In this document: positions 57,601 through 64,000 of the stretch, in pieces
How the letters are laid out: each line of letters opens with the position of its first letter
How positions within the stretch are numbered: position 1 is the stretch's first letter
Source: Tranzscheliella williamsii
Taxonomy: Eukaryota; Basidiomycota; Ustilaginomycetes; Ustilaginales; Ustilaginaceae
NCBI GenBank assembly: GCA_023212725.1
Contig: JALBYF010000080.1
Span: 1 to 64,000, forward strand
Length of the DNA: 64,000 nucleotides
Reading direction: 5' to 3'
Program-made: the position numbers and the translations under genes
The notes under the pieces: generated by a model
Database searches by the model: none
What the model was told of the DNA's origin: nothing
What the model saw: the letters and a program-made list of their open reading frames with translations, nothing else

Positions 57601-60600
57601 ATGGATCCGCATCTCGACCCATCGACCGCCTTGGTCAACCCCGAGCCCGAAAAGAATATCACCCCCATGGAGGTAGAGGAGCCAGTCTCTGTACACGATC
57701 CAAAAGCGTTCGCTGAAAAGCATCTGGCGGATCTGGGCCAAGAGGAGGAAAGTTTCGCAGTATGCACATGGAAGATCAGGGGCTGGCGGTCCCTCGACAA
57801 AAGGATCACCGGACCTGAATTCGAGTGCGGCGGACACCGCTGGCGGATCCTTCTGTTCCCCTTTGGCAATTCGAACGGTCAGCCCAATGACATGGTTTCC
57901 ATCTATCTCGACTATGCTGATCCCAAAGGAAGCCCCGAAGGCTGGCACGTCTGTGCTCAGTTTGCCCTCGTCATCTCCAATCCACACGACCCAACCGTCT
58001 TCTCGACAAGTCAAGCCCATCATCGTTTCACTGCCGAAGAAATGGACTGGGGATTCACCCGCTTTAACGAGCTCCGCAAATTGGCCGTACCCACCGACGG
58101 ACGCAGCCGCCCCATCATCGAAGATGATAGCGCAGATGTAACGGCCTATGTTCGCGTTCTCAAAGACCCCACCGGCGTTCTTTGGCACAATTTTATCAAT
58201 TATGACTCCAAGAAGGAGACAGGCTACGTCGGTCTCAAAAATCAAGGCGCCACTTGCTACATGAACTCTCTTCTTCAGTCTTTATTCTGCACCCACTACT
58301 TCCGCAAAGCCGTCTATCAAATACCTACCGAAGGCGACGTACCATCCGAGAGTGTCGCCCTTGCCCTTCAAAGGGTCTTTTATCTCTTGCAATCATCGGA
58401 TCAGCCTGTAGGTACCAACGAGCTGACAAAATCATTCGGATGGAAATCGCTCGATAGCTTTCTCCAGCACGACGTCCAGGAGTTCAACCGAGTTCTTCAA
58501 GAGAAGCTAGAGTCAAAGATGAAGGGGACGGCCGCTGATGGCGCTATTACCCGGCTATTCGTCGGCAAAATGAAGTCCTACCTCAAGTGTGTCAATGTCG
58601 ACTACGAATCTTCGCGCTCCGAGGATTTCTACGACATCCAGTTAAACGTCAAAGGTATGAACAACCTTGCCGACTCCTTCCGCGACTACATTCAAACCGA
58701 AATGCTTGAGGGTGACAACAAGTACCATGCGGAGGGCTATGGCCTTCAAGATGCCAAGAAAGGCGTCATCTTTGAAAACTTCCCTCCTGTGCTGCATCTC
58801 CAGTTGAAGCGTTTCGAGTATGATATCGAAAAGGATTCGATGGTCAAGATCAACGACCGACACGAGTTCCCCCTCGAGATTGACCTTGGTGACTATATCG
58901 ACAAAGAGTCTCCGGTCAGCGGCGAGAACTGGAAATACCACTTGCACGGCGTGCTTGTCCACTCTGGAGATCTTCATGGCGGCCACTACTTTGCTCTCTT
59001 GAAGCCAGAGAAGGGTAGCAAGTGGTACAAGTTCGACGATGACAGGGTCACCCCGGTAACGGAGAAGGAGGTGTTGGAGGACAATTTTGGTGGAGAGATT
59101 CCCAATGGTCATTTAGGTGGACAGATCGGTGCAAGGGCTCCCGTCCGCGCCATGAAGCGGTTTACAAACGCCTACATGCTGGTCTACGTTCGCGACCGCG
59201 ACATCGACGAGGTGCTAAAGCCAATGGCAGTCGAGGACACGCCTACTCATCTGCGACAGCGGCTGGAGGACGAGAGGCAGCAAATGGAGGCCCGCAAGAG
59301 GGAGCGCGAGGAGCAGCATCTCTACTTGACCGTCAAGCTTATTACAGAAGATACCTTCCGATGCCATCAGGGCTTCGATCTTGCCACCTTTGAAGAACGG
59401 AACCTACCAGCAACCGACCTTCCCACTTTTCGGGTACTCAAGAATGACCTCTACCTCAACTTTAAATCGCGGATTGCAGCGCAATACAACCTGCCTGAAG
59501 ACATGCTTCGAATGTGGGTACTCGTTAACCGACAGAACAAAACGGTGCGACCCGACACAGTGGTACCCGAAAGCGATCCCAACTTGACGCTCGAAACGGT
59601 GCGAGACCGAATGGCATCGAGACAGCATGACCTGCGACTCTTCCTTGAGGTCGTCAACGGCGATGTACCGAGCAACGACGCCAATCCATCGATGATGATT
59701 TTCCTCAAGTACTTTGATACATCCAGGCAAACATTACTCGGTGTTTCGCGGGTGTACGTTCAGCGACACATGAAGGTCGGGGATCTTGCTCCTACGATCA
59801 ACGAGCTGATGCGATGGCCACCTACAACGCAGGTCAAGCTCTTCGAAGAGATCAAGCCAGGCATGATCGAACAGATGAAGCCCAAGGCGACCTTCTCGCA
59901 GAGCGAGATCCAGGATGGAGACGTGATCTGCTTCCAGATCGAATTGTCTGAGAAAGATGCGCATGACTACGAGTCGCAGTCGCTATACTCGAATCCAATT
60001 CAATTCTACGACTTTTTGCAAAACCAGATCAAGGTCCTCCTCAAGCCACGCTTCGATGATGTGGACTACAAGTCCGAGTTCGAGCTGACTCTGAGCAAGA
60101 AGATGACTTACGACATGATGGCAGCCAAGGCTGGAGAGCGGCTGAAGCACGATCCGTTCAAGCTCCGGTTCACCACCGGTAATGGGCCAAACGGCACGCC
60201 TAAGACAGTTCTCAAGAGAACTGCCAACCAGACGGTCAATGAGATTGTATCGCCAAGCTATATTCAAGGGCAGGCGTCGCTGCTCTACTACGAGCTGCTC
60301 GACGTCAGCATCATCGAATTGGAAACGAAGCGTAGCCTGAAAATCTTCTGGACCGGCGCCAACAACAAGGAAGACTCGGTCCACTCGTTCCTGCTTCCCA
60401 AGACGGCCACCATTGTCGAAGTAACAGATCACCTGGCCAAGCTGGTCAAGTTGACGCCCGAGGGAAGCCAGAAGGTGAGACTGTTCGAAGCCATCATGAA
60501 CGGTCGACAGCAGCGCGAATTCAACGGAGTGGAAATGATTGGAAACATTCCTGAGAACGCGGAGCTATTTGCCGAGGAGATCCCTCTTGACGAGCTGACA

Positions 60601-60954
60601 CTGACGGAAGATGATAAGATCATCAACGTCTTCCACTTCTCGAAAGACCTCACGCGGACCCACGGCGTGCCGTTCCGGTTTGTGGTCAAGAGGAATGAGC
60701 CGTTTAAGGAGACGAGAGCAAGGCTCCAAGAGCGCCTGGAAATTCCAGAGAAGGATTTCTCCAAGTACCGCTTCGCACTGGTTCAGTCGAGCACCTACAA
60801 GCAGCCGACGTATCTGGAAGACGACGATCTTCTGTACGAACACAAGTTCCTGCCCGACGACGCGCTGGGGCTCGACCATCCGGACCGATCCGGCCGCGCC
60901 GGCCGATTCGGCAACAACGTCGTCCAGGACAAGGGCATCCGCATCCGCAACTAG
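57601..60954 (+). CDS. UBP15: ubiquitin-specific protease UBP15 (USP7 type)
   Basis: Single exon, 1117 residues from the ATG giving MDPHLDPSTAL. The MATH (TRAF-like) domain at ~50-170 starts FAVCTWKIRGW. The USP catalytic domain at ~205-530 has the Cys box GLKNQGATCYMNSLLQSLF (Cys219) and the His box HSGDLHGGHYFALLKP (His462). ICP0-binding and USP7-C2-type ubiquitin-like domains follow (about 620-1090). The C-terminus has DDDLLYEHKFLPDDALGLDHPD. The architecture is that of human USP7/HAUSP, yeast Ubp15 and S. pombe Ubp21/Ubp22. Yeast Ubp15 works at peroxisomes on Pex5 ubiquitin and in endocytosis; USP7 has many nuclear substrates. Confidence 0.95.
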   Translation: MDPHLDPSTALVNPEPEKNITPMEVEEPVSVHDPKAFAEKHLADLGQEEESFAVCTWKIRGWRSLDKRITGPEFECGGHRWRILLFPFGNSNGQPNDMVSIYLDYADPKGSPEGWHVCAQFALVISNPHDPTVFSTSQAHHRFTAEEMDWGFTRFNELRKLAVPTDGRSRPIIEDDSADVTAYVRVLKDPTGVLWHNFINYDSKKETGYVGLKNQGATCYMNSLLQSLFCTHYFRKAVYQIPTEGDVPSESVALALQRVFYLLQSSDQPVGTNELTKSFGWKSLDSFLQHDVQEFNRVLQEKLESKMKGTAADGAITRLFVGKMKSYLKCVNVDYESSRSEDFYDIQLNVKGMNNLADSFRDYIQTEMLEGDNKYHAEGYGLQDAKKGVIFENFPPVLHLQLKRFEYDIEKDSMVKINDRHEFPLEIDLGDYIDKESPVSGENWKYHLHGVLVHSGDLHGGHYFALLKPEKGSKWYKFDDDRVTPVTEKEVLEDNFGGEIPNGHLGGQIGARAPVRAMKRFTNAYMLVYVRDRDIDEVLKPMAVEDTPTHLRQRLEDERQQMEARKREREEQHLYLTVKLITEDTFRCHQGFDLATFEERNLPATDLPTFRVLKNDLYLNFKSRIAAQYNLPEDMLRMWVLVNRQNKTVRPDTVVPESDPNLTLETVRDRMASRQHDLRLFLEVVNGDVPSNDANPSMMIFLKYFDTSRQTLLGVSRVYVQRHMKVGDLAPTINELMRWPPTTQVKLFEEIKPGMIEQMKPKATFSQSEIQDGDVICFQIELSEKDAHDYESQSLYSNPIQFYDFLQNQIKVLLKPRFDDVDYKSEFELTLSKKMTYDMMAAKAGERLKHDPFKLRFTTGNGPNGTPKTVLKRTANQTVNEIVSPSYIQGQASLLYYELLDVSIIELETKRSLKIFWTGANNKEDSVHSFLLPKTATIVEVTDHLAKLVKLTPEGSQKVRLFEAIMNGRQQREFNGVEMIGNIPENAELFAEEIPLDELTLTEDDKIINVFHFSKDLTRTHGVPFRFVVKRNEPFKETRARLQERLEIPEKDFSKYRFALVQSSTYKQPTYLEDDDLLYEHKFLPDDALGLDHPDRSGRAGRFGNNVVQDKGIRIRN

Positions 60955-63501
60955 TCGCTGTCGCTGCCCTTCCGCCCTCCTCCCGCTCCCCGCTTAGAGA
61001 CGCCATGCGCGGCTCCGCCGTCATTTCGCACCCACCCTGCGCCTTGCCTGGTTTTTTCCCCGCTTTTCTGTTTCCATACTACCGGCCCCTCGTCCCTATC
61101 CCTCGCTGCCGTCTATAGGCTCACACCTTCCGAGCTTTACCCAGATAAATAGCATCCTGCAACAAAGACGACACGCTTCACATGCAGATGGCAAGGCGCG
61201 GCACTGGCGTGACATATAATTGCAGAGGGAGGGCGGAAGTGCCCGTGGCGCGATGGTGAAGATGACAAGGGTGCGGCGGAGAGCGGGTGGGGGGGCGGAT
61301 GTGCTCGTTTCCGCGGACCGGCGGCGGCTGGCGGCGGGGGTCTGGTGCGGAAACGAGGCGATTGATGGCCGTCGTGTGTGGGTTGTGTGGCGGCGCGCAG
61401 CATGGCGCAGCACAGCGGGAGCGGGCAGCGGCGGACAGGACGACCGATAGACGCGGCGGCTTCCAGACCAAGAGTAGTCTCGCGTCGAGTTGGCCCCCGA
61501 CGCCGAGACGCGGGGGACGCCACCGATTGCACTCAAGCCTCCGCCCCAAACGGGCTCAGCATCCTCCCTGCCCCGAACATATGCACAGCATAAGCTGGCA
61601 CAGTCTGCAGCCGTGGCGTGCCGGGCAGGCCCGACACGCCCAAACCCGATCTACTTTGGCGGCCCGGTTCCATTCTCTACGTCCGGCTGGCATAACGCAC
61701 CGGCCGAGTCGCAGATACGCTCCAACCGCGCTCACGTCCTTCCAACCCGAGCACAGAGGCCACCTTGCGCGAGACAGCCACACTGCGCCGTGGACAGCGC
61801 CCAGGCCAGGGTGCCCAGCACCTCACCCCTAGTAAACGCATGCGCTCGGAGCAGACTAGAGACCGTCTACCCTCTTCCTTGCCCGAATCCACATTTAGAT
61901 GGAGGGTGGTGTCTTGGGGTTTCATACTCTAGCCCGCTCCTAGTGAGTGCAGCTGTAGGCGGTCCGGTGGGGCCTTGCTATCTCTCGAAAGGCAGCGCCT
62001 GCATGGGCTCAGGATGGTCTTTGAGCGCTATTGGCAACGTAGCTGCGAGCACCACCAATGCGAAAAGCACGGACTTGGCGAGATAGTCATTTCTGATGTG
62101 GGCACTTTAAAAGCCAGCGCCTTTGAGCTTGAACTCGCCCAGCTAGAGCAGATGTCACGAAAAGTAGACCCGAGCTCGCACGGCCGTGCAGCCCCGAAGG
62201 ACACATCGGCCGTGCAAGCGCGGTCCTTTCGGAGATCGGAGACCGGCCTCAGCGCGTGGGCTGAAAAGGTGGGAGGAGTACGCGGACCTTCCCACTCGCA
62301 TGGGTTCCTAAAAGAACCAAAAGTTGGCGAGTAACGGTGGCCTTTGGACTGGAAGCCATACGCCGCCTACTTAACCTGACCTGTCGCCACTGCTGCTCAA
62401 GCTTTGAAACACTCGCTGCTGCTATTGCTGCAGCCCACGCCACGCGTCTGCTACTAACTTACCGAGAGAGCTGCTGATCGCTAACCATGCAGATGAAGTC
62501 TGACAATCACAAGTGGGGTCCGTCGAGCTGGTACCTCTGCTACTGGGTGCTCCACGCATCTCGCTTGCTTCCACCTTGCAATGCATCCGATGACCGGTCC
62601 AACGGCCAAAGCGGAGGCCGACACATCGCATGCTGAAGGAGGTCATCATGTGAACACGACGGCAAGATTGCCCGGGAAAGGCGAAAGCCACACCAGTGAG
62701 CAAGGGTACAGACGTTCGACGGCCTCCCCACTTGCTATCCGACCACCTGTCTCAGGCTTCGCTTCTCTGCGAGCGCTAGTGGCCCAAAACACGACGAGGG
62801 AAGGGAGCAGAGGGATGGGGGATGGGCTGAAGGGAGAAAGAGAAAGCGATAGATGGGGTGAAGCAGAAAGAAGGCGAATGATAGAATGTCCTTTTTAGCT
62901 CAGTCGTGCTGCTCTTTCTCATATTTACAGTGCGCAGCTCTGCAAAAAAGGCGAAGAGCACTCCCATCGATCACGAGAAGAAGATGTGAGATCGGAAATG
63001 CTTGAACACTCAAACGGGCGGACGGCTTAACAGATCTGGTTGATGACTTTAGCCGGCGTTTGCTTGCTTTCTGCGTAAAATCGGGTTCGGATGAAAGCCA
63101 TGTTCGAAAGAACGGTCAAGGAAGCGCAGACGAGGTCAGGCCTCCGATTTCTAAGGTCAGCTCAACGGCCAAGGTCGAGCTCAAAGGTCAAGCAAGACCA
63201 TCAAGATCATTAGCTTGAGGTCCTGCATGCAGCCGGTTTGTTCCTCCAACTTTTTTTCGCCTTGGCCGCTGTCAGTGCTCTTGGGTCGTCTTGATCTCCT
63301 CATCGCACTGTCTGCCCGCATTGCCTGCTTGCATTGCTTGCTTTGCATCATCTGTCCGTCCTCTGCTGCGCCTGCCTGTCCTCTGCTGTATAGCTCTGCA
63401 ACCACGGCGGCGGGAACCGGTAGCGAACCGGTTACGAAACCTTCCTTCCAGCGGCTGTACTGTATCGACTCCAGTGACGGCCACGAGTCAGGCCCAGAAA
63501 G
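60955..63501. other. 2.5-kb spacer UBP15/GEM1
   Basis: The first ~800 bases are very GC-rich with overlapping open frames on both strands that I attribute to composition. I found no gene, tRNA or transposon motif. Just before GEM1, CT-rich sequence and an AACCGGT pair near 63415-63440 likely belong to its leader. Confidence 0.5.
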
Positions 63502-64000
63502 ATGCGGAAAGACGTGCGCATCGTCTTGGCAGGCGATGTCGATGTCGGCAAGTCCACGCTGATCACCTCGCTCGTCAAGGAGGCCTACGTTGCCAAGGTA
63601 CAGAAAGTCGTTCCTCCCATCACCTTGCCACCGGAGGTAGCTCCCGAAGCCGTTGTCACCAAGATTGTTGATACCAGTTCCAGTCCCGAGCATCGCACCA
63701 ACCTCGAAGCCGAGCTCCGCAGAGCCAATGTCATCTGCATCGTCTACTCCATCTCGGCACCCTCCTCCTTTGATCGTATACCGACCTATTGGCTTCCCTA
63801 CATCCGATCCCTAGGTGTCAACGTACCTGTCATCCTTGTCGGCAACAAGATTGACCTCAGGTCGGGAGATGTGACCAATGCCGCCCTGGAAGATGAGTTG
63901 GCTCCCGTCATGGCCGAGTTCAAAGAGGTAGAAACCTGTGTCGAGTGCTCCGCACGAATCCCTCTCAACGTCAGCGAAGTCTTCTACTTTGCCCAGAAGG
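63502..64000 (+). CDS. GEM1: mitochondrial Rho GTPase GEM1 (Miro), 5' part
   Basis: The frame starts at MRKDVRIVLAGDVDVGKSTL and is open to the window edge (166 codons), so the gene is cut off. The first GTPase domain is recognisable: P-loop GDVDVGKST, switch II region VDTSSSPEHR, NKIDL as G4, and ECSARIPLNVSEVFYFAQK as G5 and end. DTSS in place of the DxxG of Ras is the usual Miro deviation. Expected beyond the edge are two EF-hands, a second GTPase and a C-terminal membrane anchor. Gem1 sits on the outer mitochondrial membrane, where it regulates the ER-mitochondria tether ERMES and mitochondrial inheritance. Confidence 0.93.
   Translation, partial: MRKDVRIVLAGDVDVGKSTLITSLVKEAYVAKVQKVVPPITLPPEVAPEAVVTKIVDTSSSPEHRTNLEAELRRANVICIVYSISAPSSFDRIPTYWLPYIRSLGVNVPVILVGNKIDLRSGDVTNAALEDELAPVMAEFKEVETCVECSARIPLNVSEVFYFAQK

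Noticed and set aside
61096..62086. Overlapping open frames on both strands after UBP15
   Set aside because: The strongly GC-rich sequence opens all frames; Pro/Arg/His-rich composition without motifs.

Overview
This window looks like nuclear DNA of a filamentous or dimorphic fungus, most likely a basidiomycete of the smut group (Ustilaginomycotina). The reasons are fungus-specific families (DSC3, SOG2, NSA1, FRM2/HBN1, Zn2Cys6 factor, IES4-like), GC-rich genes with long low-complexity stretches, few short introns (about 60-155 nt, GTAAGT-type donors), and a P-loop protein family that I associate with basidiomycetes. The taxonomic call is inference from gene style, not from a database search.

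Layout. 0.4-17.2 kb: Cep57-domain spindle-pole-type protein, NSA1 (60S biogenesis), NMT1 (N-myristoyltransferase), SOG2 (RAM pathway), an RBM5/10-like G-patch protein, and a two-exon protein whose C-terminal half resembles an uncharacterised bacterial family. 17.5-23.0 kb: ALG2, a small secreted GPI-type protein, and the sphingolipid delta-4 desaturase. 23.0-30.0 kb: a looser, accessory-looking stretch with a 1020-residue P-loop protein and an allantoate-permease-type transporter. 30.0-36.8 kb: SWD2, a Zn2Cys6 transcription factor, and DSC3. 37.2-41.8 kb: a JJJ1 co-chaperone with a complete ChaC gamma-glutamylcyclotransferase domain nested inside it, divergent from LUC7. 42.0-51.1 kb: IES4-like INO80 subunit, DIB1, FRM2/HBN1-like nitroreductase, COX12, PRP18, PEX10. 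51.8-64.0 kb: a transmembrane SH3 protein, a 4.1-kb gene-poor stretch, UBP15/USP7, a 2.5-kb spacer, and the 5' end of GEM1 (Miro), cut by the window edge.

Most genes are conserved housekeeping genes in alternating orientation. Three core splicing factors (LUC7, DIB1, PRP18) lie within 9 kb and an RBM5-like one lies further upstream. PEX10 and UBP15 both act on peroxisomal ubiquitin in yeast. I treat these groupings as probably chance.

Main observations: (1) the JJJ1-ChaC-JJJ1 nested architecture, with three 129-bp tandem repeats just before the ChaC insert; (2) the PEX10 RING with Asp at a zinc-ligand position; (3) the bacterial-like conserved domain in the 15.6-17.2 kb gene; (4) the P-loop gene in the accessory stretch; (5) a minisatellite that forms the polypyrimidine tract of the last DIB1 intron. 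I saw no tRNA, rRNA, complete transposon or CRISPR array. Gene starts were placed at ATG codons; several open frames run further upstream only through non-ATG codons. Splice sites were set by GT/AG, reading frame and family alignment from memory.
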